Part shown: positions 39,532-51,606 of the stretch, in pieces
Numbering within the stretch: position 1 is the stretch's first letter
Layout of the letters: every line of letters starts with the position of its first letter
Position numbers and translations under genes: made by a program
NCBI GenBank assembly: GCA_963556145.1
Contig: OY744461.1
Span: forward strand, 7,264,891-7,328,890
Origin: Hygrocybe punicea
Lineage: Eukaryota; Basidiomycota; Agaricomycetes; Agaricales; Hygrophoraceae
DNA: 64,000 bases
Reading direction: 5' to 3'
Notes under the pieces: model-generated
What the model saw: the letters and a program-made list of their open reading frames with translations, nothing else
What the model was told of the DNA's origin: nothing
Databases searched by the model: none

Positions 39532-42500
39532 ATGCTGTCGTCTTTGATACACTATCGTGATACCGCCAGGCGAACGGCGGCAAAGACTTCTAGACTGCTC
39601 AACATCAACAACCCTCGACGCGATCAACCTCCGTCCCCAAAGTCCTTCGCGTCCCCAGAACTCGTCGAAATACCAGGTGATGTACCCCCCGTGCCAAAAA
39701 TTCTCGTTGTACCCACTCAAACAACGCGAGAAATCGACCTCGATATCTCCCAAGGAAACCTCCTTACCACCCCGCAATCCGCTAGTTCTCTTCCAAGAGT
39801 ACAGCTCGAGATTTCTCCGGGTGACTGGTTTCCGTCCGATCTGTTCAACTCTGACAAGTTCAACTTTAACGAAGCCATCTCTCAACTTTCGGTCGCTAGG
39901 GCCGAAGGTATCGTTGCCGATGCGAGCGCAAAGACAAGTGCAACCCATCGTAACGAAGGCTCCCGTCTAGGTGCATCGAGTCTGGTTAGGCCGCCCGGGA
40001 ATGTGAATCGGGAGGTTGCAGTCATCGGCGAGCCTTCAACTCTCCACGCTGATGATGTGCAAAAGTCGGAAGCAATCCAGGAATCCCCAAATTCCAAAGT
40101 GACACTCATAACTAATGTTCCCACTTATTTCTACTGACATCTTTTACTTTGTGCAGTTATTCTCAAGACCTCAACCGTCCCCGCTCACAATCCCCAATGA
40201 TCTTCAACACGCACTCTACGATTCGACCTTAGACCTCCCCGAATCAATCATCTCCGACGACATGTCCTCCATATCAGGTGCCACTCTTGCCCGTGCTCTT
40301 ATTGGCAACTCCTTCGCACTCTCCGCCGATGCAAACCGACGCCGCAGTTTAGCTCGTCACGGTTTCAATATAACCCGGCTGGATTCTGCCACCCTTCCTC
40401 GAGGAGAGAGTGCCCAATTGACTTCTTATTGGCGTGATCGGCGCATCAGCGGTGGCGAGATAGTCCCATGTTCTGACTCCGAAAGAGCATCCCCAATACC
40501 ACCTGTCCCTCCAATCCCCCCACATCTGGCAGCAAAACCCGATCAGAATTCCACTGCACCACCTGACGATGAAGACAAATTGACATCGTATTCAGCATCG
40601 GGACAACCTTCTGGCAAGTCCACTTTAGGGTCTTTCCTGGCCTCTTACGCCGACGACTCAATGTCGCAATTCCTGAGTGATCCGAATCTTGATCTTCGGG
40701 TCTTGCGTCACATTTCCCACATCACGGAAGTTCCAGGCACAACTTTTACCTCTCCTTCCAATACCCCGCCGCCAGGTTCTTTGAGTGCTCCTGCGCAACA
40801 GAGCTCGGGCAGCTCAACTTATAGCATCCCATTTTCACCAACTGCGAAGGCGAGCAACCGCCTTAGCGGGAAGTCGGGTTCCCCTTCGCCGCCGTTGTCA
40901 ACTTTCCCGGTCAAGTCTAACGTGTCTCTTCATCGGCGTACACTCTCAGATCCTTATACTTCACTTTCTCCCACATCAAACCATGGTACCAAACATTCCT
41001 TCGGCGAGTCCGAATTTCCTGGCATGTCGCGGAACCCCACGTCATCACCGCCAGGCCCCTCTGAGAATGGATCCATTTTGTCTCGTCCATCGTCGCCGTT
41101 GAGTAGTCAGTGGAGCGATAAATGGGATCCCATGAGACGTCAGAAAGGAAGCAATGGCATTTTAGGTATAACATTGTCCCCGAGTGCACCACGAGGTATG
41201 TTTTCTTTTCTTTCATCATTATATTGACCGTTCGTTAATCAATTTTTTTGTCGGGATCCCTCAGCCAAAGTCGACTGGGTTATCACCAGAAATAGGTCAG
41301 GCTCCGTTGGAGGAGAGAGCTACAATCCAAAGGCCATCACGCGTCTCCCTATCGGCGAACGTCCACGATCTGTTGCAAACGCAACGTCACCTTCCGAAAG
41401 CACTGTCGCCTCTACCATTCGCCCTTTTACTGCAGAATCTTCAAAGCGGGGTGGACAGGCCCAAAAACCCAACACCATCCCTCCGCCAATCCAGGATACC
41501 ACTAATACCCTACTAGTCCCTACCAATACCCGAAATATATTCAATAGGCCACGCACGGGCAGCACGCCGAGCCCGATCACTATTACCCGTGACTCCAAGG
41601 ATCTTGACGCCTACAACATCACCGTCGCCGGAGGTACGGCGGGATTGAATGGCGTGACGCCCACCATTGGGCCTCAGACTTTCCCCGAAACTCCCAGTGA
41701 ATTCAGCCCTATGTGGTCTGCTGGATCAGTAACCTCGCCTTTCCGGGTGGAGTACAATGAACCCGTGAATGCGGAACTATCGTCAGATCTTTCTCGTGCT
41801 ATATCGTTGTCCAGCAACGGTGTTGTGACAAAACCTACGCTTGCGCAACAGGTGTTGCTTAGCAGAGCGGCTACCTCCGTTCGCGGCGCCAGGCATGTAA
41901 AGAATCTCAATAGGCCAAAGGTCGCAGCATCGCTCCCGTACTCCAGGATTCTGCCTGTGCTTCTGACGCCGCCACCGGAGGATGTAAATGGTGAGGAACG
42001 CCAATCGTCGCCCGAAACTGACGGAGAGAATAGCCCGGCAGACACTCTGGTGAATAGAAAGGCCTCCCCAAATCAAAGCAAATTGTCGGTTGAGCTTACC
42101 GTTCCCAGCGGACCGCCTTCACCGCTGAGTCAAGAGCCCTCATCATCGAATAGCACGAATGTATCAAATAATAACGAGATGTCTCCCAGGCGCCTGCCGC
42201 TCCCGGCGTCGAACGAAAGTCTGCGTCGAAATAACTCTTCGGAGGGACTTGGTGCGGAGAAGCCGTTGCCTCCCAGACCTCTGGCAACCCCCGCTGACTC
42301 GCCGATCGCGGAATCGACCGTGAATTCTCTGAGAGAAAATGGCCCCACGGATTTTTCTATGCATACCCCTGATAGTTCTAATATGTTACCCGTCCGTAAT
42401 AATAATGCGCCCACTCAGCTACCACCACCCCAATCTCCGCCCATTCCTATGCCAATTACGCCACCAACATCGACATCGGTCCCACCATCACCGCCAGTTC

Positions 42501-44174
42501 CAATCTCACAGACACGCCCACCGCAAACGCCGGCGTCCCCACTGTCTGGACGAAGCGACATGAGCCATGCCTACCCGAGTAGTTCCTTCACGCTTAGTCT
42601 TGGAGCTCCTCCTCCGTACTATTCCGTCGTTCCTAGCAGTGGTCACAGTGAGCATGTAGGCGATGCGGCAAGTTCCTTTAGTCGCAATTTGGATGGCCCA
42701 GGTCAGGCAGCTAGTCCTAGCTATACCGAATTCCGCAGTCCGGCGACGACGGATTCCAGTCACTCACCTGGCCTAGAAGGTGTGCTTTCTTCCGCCGAGT
42801 CGTCGTCGTCATCTTCCCGTCCAAACCGTCCGACAAGAGTGAGACCTCCTCTGCCTGTCGGACCACGGAACCCTATCCCGCCAGGAGCTCTCCAACGCAA
42901 CGAACCTACACCGTCTGTTAACATTGCGGGCTACAGTGGCAATATCCACCCTAGCCAACGTGTGGGGTATTCCAATGGGTCTGCGTTTGTTCCCAAGTTC
43001 CAGACGCCTCCAATGAAATGGCGAGGATATACGATGGACGCTGCAAAATGGACGTTCACGTCGGAACAACTCCAAGCCATCGTGTCGAGAGCGATCAGAC
43101 AGTCAGCAGAAGCCTATTCAATACGTCTCTTGCGTCTGGAAACCTTGGACAACGACCTCCCAGACGAGATGCATCGATTGGAGATGCGCGGGACAGATGT
43201 CAAGGCGAGATACAAAGCGTTGAGCCGAAAGCGATACGGATTGCTGCTGTCATTATCCGCTCAGATTGAGGGAACATCGAAGGGAGATCCTGTTCTCACT
43301 TCGAAGCTGGTGGGCGAACTGGCGGAAGTTTCTGCGACCCTCGATCACCTTGCAGAAGAACTCCACAGTATTGACGAGCAGGTTGCAAACCTGAGGTCGT
43401 TGCGAGACATTCATTCGGCCAGTGCGCTCGCGATGGCTCTGCGAAAATTGAACACGAGCTTTTTGCGACAGTTGTCAGAGACGCAGGCTCTCCGGGCGCA
43501 GGTGGACATGTTGGAGTCCGAGAGGGACGAGGCATGGAAACAGGCTGAGGATGTTGCTCATGACTATGATGATCTCACGGAGAAGGTCCTCGAAACGAAT
43601 GGGTTTCCAGGGCCTGGAGGACCTATGAGGTCCAGAAGCCAGCGAAGCAGTCATATTCTAGCGGTGCGCAAATCGAGTCTTCGCGTTTCGAAAGCTGGTC
43701 TTCGCCCATCCCGGAGTCAGCGGTCGTCGATCAGCAGTGTCTATCGAGCGAGTATTTCACCCTTGTCGGCCGCTCGAACCGAAGACATACCACCTGTACC
43801 ACCAATGCCCATCCACAGACCCCTCGGTATCGATACTGCAGGCCTGCAAAGCCGAAGCTCAATGGGTTCGTCTTGTTACATTATGTAGCATCTCAGTCAA
43901 GTTGGCTGGTTGTCTAATTTCTTTTTCAGGCGTCTCGACTGGATCACCAACTTCGGAAACGAGAGCCATGGTGAGAGCCCAAGAGGAGCTCTATGCGTTA
44001 CTTGGTATCTCTCCTGTCGAAAATGGTGGACTACGGCGAAGGCCTCTGTCATTGTCGGGCACCCATGGAATTCCAGATTCCTCACCATCACCATTACCCC
44101 CCGACGGCAGTTCTCGAGGCCGCCGTTCCGCCTCACGCCCTAGGAGTGCTGGATCAGCGGTATTGACATTGTAA
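39532..44174 (+). CDS. large Ser/Pro-rich protein with C-terminal coiled coil
   Basis: Not a family I can name; it looks like a conserved agaricomycete protein of about 1,400 residues. Exon 1 starts MLSSLIHYRDTARRTAAKTS. A long exon (about 40156-41197) is Ser/Thr/Pro-rich. The join PSAPR to AKVDWVITRNRSGS crosses a short intron, and the next exon runs to 43873. The first 1,100 residues are disordered, with poly-Pro runs (PPPQSPPIPMPITPP). A globular segment follows: WTFTSEQLQAIVSRAIRQSA, then a coiled coil (LAEELHSIDEQVANLRSLRD and QALRAQVDMLESERDEAWKQ). Arg/Ser-rich repeats RSQRSS come next. The last exon (from about 43931) reads GVSTGSPTSETRAMVRAQEE and ELYALLGI before stopping at 44172-44174. 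A cytoskeletal or scaffold role is possible but unproved. Confidence 0.78.
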
Positions 44175-44387
44175 TGGGTATTGACGTACCTCCAGCGAGT
44201 GTTGCAGGGCGTAATCGCGAAAATAGGATATTTCCTTTGGATTTTCACATTCCTTTACCTTCAAACTGTAGTGTACTCCCCTATCATTATTTGTTTTACC
44301 GCATCAATACAATGTCAATATGGTACAGTTACATTCAACAACAGAAAGCAAAGCCGAAATAATGTTAGTCTAAGAGTAAATAATATA

Positions 44388-47300
44388 TCAATGGCGGACC
44401 CGTTTTCGTCGAATGTGTATATCACTCGACGGTGTTGGTTCGCGAGAAAGGGAAAGGTCACGGGCTTCTTCCATAACAGTTTCCATGCCCTCAGCAGCAG
44501 CTGGGAGGTCTTCTGCTCCTTCCTCGTCCTCCGCACGCACCCGCTTCCGAGATGCGGTTGGCGTCTCCAACCAATTGAGTTCTGAGTCGAAGGGGTCGAT
44601 TGATCTCGAAGGCGAGCGGGTGGCACCTTTGGTGGGGGACTTGACCTTGTACGTAGCTTTAGGCCGTGGTCTAGCCTTTGGTGTGGCGAGATCTACGTCA
44701 GCATCAGTCTCGACCACATCTGCCTCGAGGTCCCCGGGTTCAGTGATAGGAAGGGGTTCCTCCAAGAGTGCTCGGTTGACGGGGCGCGGTTTGGGGCGCG
44801 GTGGTGGTACGGGCTCGGGTTGACCAAACAGTCTTTCGCCTTCACTACCTTCACCCTCGTCACTAGTACCATCTGTACCGCTCTTCTTCCCTTTGGCCCG
44901 GGTCTTACGTCCTTTTGAGGCTGTTGATGGCCTAACGTTAAAGGAAGACGTAGACAGAATTAATAAACGACCAGGACCTTTGTCTTTGGCCATAGCTGTG
45001 CCCAATCGTTTCTCGTATGCGCGTTGAGGCTCCCAAATCTTTGAAGCTGGTGGCATTTCAACTTTGGCTTGGGCCAAAATCTGATCCATGTGAGCTTTAC
45101 TGGTGGAAGCGTCAAACATCATGTGCAATGAGACGGTCATCTAGAACAACGTACATCTTGGGAGCATCATTGCTCTCAACAGCCAACAATGGTAAAAGTA
45201 CTCTGAAAAACAAAGCAGCCGCCTTACGACCCTTGTTGTTCTTGTTGTTCTCATACATTGCCAATCGCTTGCCGATCCATGTCAATAAACCTGTATGTAT
45301 CCGTACCACGAATTCGCTTTCAAGACGTCGAATAACCGAGAGTTGGGCTCCCCTGATCACAAAGCATGAATGGAGGAGTTTTGATAAAGCTATCGAGTGT
45401 GTTTCGTCCCGGACCACGCCGTCTAACACCAGGGTAAATGACTGAAATAATAATAACCACATCAATGGGGCGGTTCGCGCATGGTGGCAGGAAACAGACC
45501 TCTTGTATCGCTTGCGTAACGGCCGTGACCACCACTTCTCCATTGTTATTACACATACCTTCCTCACGCAGGATGTCCACGACGACTTTGCCACATAAAT
45601 CAAAGGCGTGACCTAGCCGGCCGTAGTGTGCAAGAAGGACTGCGCCATGCCGGGGATGAATGGCACCTGCACGAATGGCACGCAAGAAAGTCGACATCAC
45701 TTCCATAAACACGTATTCCCGCTCGAGCCCCTCACGAGAAGTCAGCTCAACTAATGAGGAACTATGAATCCCTTCAACATCAAGCTTGAGAAAGCGTCCC
45801 TTACCTCTCGCACCACCCTTCGCCACTTTCCCAACCTTTCCATCCCGACCTTTCAGCTCATCATCAGTTTCTTGATTTTCCCCCTCACTGGTCAATCCCT
45901 CATCGCTGGCATCGTCTGCTGGGGACAGTTCAGCGCCGATGTCTTCCGAAAACAGTTCAATTTCGGCCTGAATAAATCCAGCACAACGATACTGCACTTC
46001 ATCATCGAGCGAAAGCGCCAGTGAGGCAGTGGGTAACAATCCGCCATCAGCTGCGATTGTCCGAGCTGGACAAAATAGGATGTGGATGTTCATCAAACTA
46101 TGAAAAGCCTGAAAAGGACTGAGAACCGGATTTGAATTGAATTGCAACTTGGAAATTCACCGCTCGTTTCACACCATCCACGGTGTTCGATTGTGTACCA
46201 ACGGCATACTCGATTACCTTCTCCAGAATAAATCCACACTGTTCTCGAAGAGTTTCTCTGAATCTGGCCTCCTCAGGTGAAGGTTCAGCGTCAGAATTTA
46301 ACGCCCGGGCCTTCCACATGATATGCAGGCTGAGCAATTGAATGGCTTGAGTGATCATCTACAATGAGACAATGAGTTTATCATAGTGTCATCATGAGTA
46401 TTTCCAAAAATCAAACCATTTCTTCTTCCTTATAACCAAGTCTCCCTCGCTCAACGAGTGCACCAACGATGTCCCACGCACTGCTCTGTTTTCCACCTTC
46501 ATTCTCTTCAATCCATGCCGTCATATTCCTTGTTCCAGCCAGTACCGTTAGACGCGTGCAGATTGATCCCAATAAAAGGACTTCATCTTCGGTGAAAGAT
46601 GCCACCTCGATTTCATCTCTCCCAGCGACTGCATCTCGCAAAGATGAAGACAGTTCATCTTCAAGTTCTAGAATTTTGGCGCTGTTAGTGTTGGAGAGAC
46701 TTGTGGCGTCCATAAAATGGCGAATCGCAGCGATGGCACGTGTAAGGACGACTACAGACGAGTGTGACAAGAATTGCTTCGTCACGTCATCCCAAAGGCT
46801 AGCGTAAGCCTGGTATTGACGAGTCGAATTAGCCATCAGTGAGACGTGTCAAAAAAGACGAAACAGACGGTAATCATTCTCATTTCCAAGTATAAATCTA
46901 GATTCATGAGTGTCGGGATCAGAAGAACCTCGGCAATTCGGGTCGGATCCGTCTGATGCTTGATGAAGAGACGGGGGAGTCCTTTAATTAAAGCCCGTGT
47001 GATATCATTCGCAACAGTGTCCTCTTCTCCCTGGCCAGGCAAACGGTAAGTTGACGCTTCCGGAAGATGACAGGATTGGTACCTTCTTGCCGCCCACTAC
47101 ATCCGCCTTTGCACGGGGTAAAGCAGCCACAAGGACTTCAAGGAGCACGCCCTCCTCCACCTCTTCTAATCTCCACGCTTCATCCACCACGGAATCGTGT
47201 TCACTCTCCTCCGTATTCGCCCTCCCTGCGTTCCCCTCAGACCTGTCCTCTCGAGCGGCTGAATGGTCAAGCAGTAATATATCCAAAAGGCCCTCCCAGT

Positions 47301-49272
47301 CGCTCACAGGCTCAACAGCGTTCCAGAGCGCTTCCACGGCATGTGCCATCCGTCCCTTCTTGCTCAACCCAACAATCGCTCCCGCTTGCTTCAAACTGCT
47401 GGCGCTAGAAATTCCTTCGGAGCCCTCCGCGCCTGCACCATCATTGTCCTCGCTGTCTTGGCCGGTGACTTTGTCCAAAGCTTTTCCCCATTTAACAAAC
47501 AAGGCAGCCAGTGCCTTGACGCCTGCCTTTTTCTTGTCTTCCCCGCTCCGTTTCCGCCCGGAGAAACGTTCATCAACAGAATCCTCCCACACACCCCTCA
47601 CGAACTCACTCACAGCCTTCCTTACCTTTGCCTCCTCATCGAAGACCAACAAACAGAGGCGCTCCCTTTCTTCATCCTCGAGCAGGGAGTGGCCGTCAAT
47701 AGCCTCAAGAACCTGAATGACAGCGACGCGAACCCCCAATTCGGTGTCTCCTTCTGCCATCTCGATCAGGCGCGGCTTGAACCGTTCCGTAAAATGGTTA
47801 AGGGATCCAATATAGTCAGGCTGCGCATAGACCCCGGATAATGCCTTGACAGCCTCCAATCGCACTTGAGTCATCGAATCTGAAAGCACCCATCCGACGT
47901 AGCGAAGATACGATCCATCCAAGAAATGTCCAGGATATTTTTTGAACCAAACACCCAAAGCGCGGACGCACTCTGCTCGGATGCTGGGGTCAAGATCGCG
48001 GTAGCGGTGGACGAAGACGCTTTAAAACCGTTGAGTTCATAGAAAGCATACGATGAAGTCAATATACGGCATACCCGTCAATGAATTCCTTCAGAAATTC
48101 AGCCAGTTTCGTCCGTCGATCCCTGACTTCTTCTGCTTTCCCCTCAAGCTCCTTTTCCCTAACACGTCCCCCTTTATTCGAAGCCTTGCGCTTCCTCTCT
48201 CCTTCTCGTTGTCGCCCCACTACCTCGGCCTCCTTATCAACCGCGGCAGCGACGTCACACAGCGCAGTTTCAACTTCCAACGCGATAACTGTAGCTGTGT
48301 GTCGGAAGCTACGGATTTGGGAAGAGGACATGGCAATAACCCACGTCTGAAGCGTAGCCATAAGGTCAGAAGTATACAGCAAGCCTAAATCGGCTGCCGA
48401 TGCGATCAACCGTTCGATGAACTCAGCCAAAGATTTACGGAACTTTTTGAAAATCGGTAGCTTCGACGTGAGGGGGTAGACTGGCGAGTCATCCTTTGTA
48501 GGATTTTTTGTTTGCGAAATTCAGGAAGAGAGATAGGGATCACGAACCTTTTTTAAGCCCTCGGTGAAATCGTCGAGATCATCGACAACGCCGTCGTAAT
48601 CAAGAACTGAATCGGAATCCACGGAGTCGTTACAACCGCAAGAACGCAAAATCAAATTGATTAGTTCAGCTTGAGCAGCACCAGGCGATTGTGTGAGGGA
48701 TTCCAAGAAGTCTTCTGCTGTCCCTTGCAACGCGGCCGCAGGATTCATAATAGCATCTATGCAGGACGTAAGGATAAATGTGGAGAATGGGAGACATGCT
48801 AAACCCACTAAAGAGGGGATTATCTGCTGTGATCTTGGTGTCTTTGGCAACTCTTGCCGCATCGAATTTATGGACACCGTTGGGTTTCTTGGCCTTGTGA
48901 GTGGTTGATTTTTTGGCCGCTGGAGCTTTTGCGGTTCGTGGTTTCTTGGAGGCGGGAGGACCTTTCGCTTTTGGGGCCCGTTTCCCTCTGGGTTTCGTTG
49001 GGCTGGGGGTAGGCTTGGGTTTCGGAGCACTGTATTCTTCCCCCTCTTCTCCATCTCCGAGCGCACCTAAGTTATCGAGGTCAAATAGGTCAAGATTATC
49101 ATCTTCAGTGTCGCTGTCTTCGCGCTTGCGCTTGCTTGAACCGTCGACTAAGGAGAAGTTAGTCGGGGGTAGAAATCGAGATTGGCAAGGCCAAACCTGA
49201 TGTGAAATGTGTGGCGACCTTTCTGTCTCTATGAGAACGCCGTGGTTGACTCGCTACCTCAGAATCAGTCAT
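44388..49272 (-). CDS. SCC3: cohesin subunit SCC3/STAG (Psc3-type)
   Basis: HEAT-repeat subunit of the cohesin ring that contacts Scc1 and DNA. It starts MTDSEVASQPRRSHRDRKVA at 49272. A basic, Lys/Pro-rich nuclear N-terminus follows (KRKREDSDTEDD, PKPKPTPSPTKPRGKRAPKA), then STAG-type helices (LINLILRSCGCND). The stromalin-conservative domain is clear: VFVHRYRDLDPSIRAECVRA, ALGVWFKKYPGHFLDGSYLR and YVGWVLSDSMTQVRLEAVKA. Further HEAT repeats run over many exons to a disordered Ser/Pro/acidic tail ending SDIHIRRKRVRH at 44388. More than ten short introns are needed. The 3' end converges on the coiled-coil gene (213 bp apart), and the 5' end diverges from threonine synthase with 178 bp between starts. 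Confidence 0.92.
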
Positions 49273-49351
49273 GGTAGTGGTCGTACAACTCCAGGAGTCC
49301 CAGGGATTGAAACGCGTCGCGTCACGCTGTAGTGTCACTTAGATTGAACGG

Positions 49352-49392
49352 AGCTTCAAGTCAAGCTTCAAGCTTCAAGCTTCAAGCTTCAA
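49352..49392 (+). repeat. agcttca heptamer repeat
   Basis: Four consecutive aagcttc/agcttca units plus one interrupted copy, in the short divergent promoter between the SCC3 and THR4 genes. It could be a simple microsatellite or a tandem regulatory site. Confidence 0.8.
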
Positions 49393-49450
49393 AGATCCAT
49401 GTCACGTGTATACCCAAGCACAACTTCAAGTTGAACGGACGCCCACCACA

Positions 49451-51384
49451 ATGAAGTATTTCTCAACAAGAGGTGGCCATCACGGGCTCACTTTTGAAGA
49501 GGTCAATCTTGTCTTGACTCAAGACTTTTGGAAATAATTGGGACCGCAGACTGTCCTTACAGGTCTTTCCCCGAACGGCGGATTGTTTATTCCTGAATGT
49601 ATCCCGACTCTTCCGCCAAACTGGGAAACCGATTGGAAGGAATACTCTTTCGTTGATCTGGCCGTCGTGATATTCTCGCTTTACATTGCCCCGGATGAAA
49701 TATCGCCGGAGGATTTGAGATCCTTGGTCGAAAAGTCCTACCAAACCTTTCGTCATCCAGATGTTGTCCCCCTCAAGAAGTTAGGCGACAAGACATTCAT
49801 ATTGGAGTTATTCCACGGGCCTACTTTTGCTTTCAAGGACATCGCGTTGCAGTTTTTAGGAAATTTATTCGAGTTCTTTTTGCTTCGCAGGAATGCAAGA
49901 AAATTGCCAGGGCAGAGGCTTGAGACGTTAACGGTGGTCGGAGCTACCAGCGGAGACACCGGAAGGTATGTCTTGCGATGTTTTGAACGAAATATTTCAG
50001 AGCAACCAGATTAGTTGACCCCTTAACGTCCGTATCAGCGCCGCCATCTACGGTCTCAGAAACAAGGCCAACATTTCGATTTTCATTCTTCATCCCAAAG
50101 GGCGCGTTTCTCCCATCCAAGAAGCACAGATGACGACAGTCACCGATCCAAATGTGCATAATCTTGCCGTAAGAGGCACGTTTGACGATTGTCAGGTATT
50201 TCGTCCCTCGTCTCCGCTATTACAGCCACAAGATTGAATCCGCCACTTTCTTGATATTTAGGACATCGTCAAAGCCCTTTTCTCTGATCAGAAATTCAAG
50301 TCTGAGTACCGATTGGGTGCTATCAATTCAATAAACTGGGCTCGTATCCTGGCGCAAACTGTTTATTACTTCTCCTCATTTTTTCACCTACGATCACTTC
50401 TCCCGTCACATGCCAAGGCAGAAGACATCGACATCCAATATGTCGTCCCAACGGGAAATTTCGGTGACGTTCTTGCAGGATACTTTGCCAAAAGAATGGG
50501 TCTCCCAATGGGAAAATTGGTGGTGGCTACCAATTCCAATGATATCTTGGCTAGATTTTGGAAAAGTGGCAAGTACGAAAAGGTCGATTCTACCAGTAAT
50601 CCTGCGGTAAGTTAGGAAAACCGCTGCTGCTTATCACAAGTCTGATGATAAATAGGCCCCCATTATTGGTGGGGTAAAGGAGACACTGAGTCCGGCCATG
50701 GACATACTTGTCTCTAGCAATTTTGAACGCCTTCTCTGGTACCTTGCCTACGAGAATGCTGGAGATGAGGATGTCACATCCAAAAGACGAGAAGCTGGTG
50801 AGACCGTTGAAACATGGATGAGCAAGATGAAGACCGATGGGAGAGTAGAAGTGCCCAGTACCGTTCTGGAACTGGCAAGAAGAGACTTTGTTGCCGAAAG
50901 GATTTCGGATGATCAGGTATGATCCTCACGTTTACTTATTCATGCTTGTGTCCAGCATAGATTTATTTACTTCTTAAACACGTAGACTCTGGATACGATC
51001 CGATCTCAATTCAATGCTGATCCCTCCTACGTCCTTGATCCTCACACCGCTGTAGGTCTTGCTGCGGCAGGCCTTGTTGCACCTCTAAAGCAAGTGCACA
51101 TATTTACCGCTCCACTTCGAATGGCACTAATCACTGTATGTTCTTTACCTCGCAGTCTACCTAAAATGTATCAGGTCATTCTTGCCACAGCCCATCCTGC
51201 CAAATTCTCAGACGCGGTTTCTCGGGCCCTCCACTTATCTCCTCAATTCAACTTTGAACGTGACATTCTGCCAGAGGAATTCCGCGGGATGCTGGATCGT
51301 GAAAAGCGGGTCGTGGACGTGGAAAAGCCGGATACAGAACTTGTCAAGGAAATTATAACAGCGGCTACCGAACAGGAGACGTAA
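49451..51384 (+). CDS. THR4: threonine synthase
   Basis: Pyridoxal-phosphate enzyme that converts O-phosphohomoserine to threonine, the last step of threonine synthesis. It starts MKYFSTRGGHHGLTFEE. After an intron: AVLTGLSPNGGLFIPECIPT (fungal THR4 N-domain), then HGPTFAFKDIALQFLGN with the PLP-binding Lys in FKD, VVGATSGDTG, SAAIYGLRNKANISIFILHP and KGRVSPIQEAQMTTV. Next come INSINWARILAQTVYYF, VVPTGNFGDVLAGYFAKRMG, ATNSNDILARFWKSG and FERLLWYLAYENAGDE. The final exons give DPHTAVGLAAAGLV and VILATAHPAKFSDAV. About six introns; stop at 51382-51384. Length is near 515 residues, normal for fungal Thr4. No disruption seen. Confidence 0.95.
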
Positions 51385-51606
51385 CGTTTTGGTTAGTTAA
51401 TGCCCACACCATCAGACTGCAACCACTGGTACATGCAGTTTACCAGGAACGATATTGGGGGATTACTGGCCTGGTAAGACATGGGCGTTTTCATGTAGTC
51501 GGATAAATAGAGTACACCCAAATCATGATAGAGATATTTGTTACAGCACCATGAGATATCTAACTCGGCTTTCTTGTAAACGATATAAATTCTGTGGTAA
51601 GAAACA

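Noticed and set aside
39532..44174. Assignment of the Ser/Pro-rich protein to a named septation or cell-polarity factor
   Set aside because: Only general features (disorder, coiled coil) are visible; no diagnostic domain, so no name is given.
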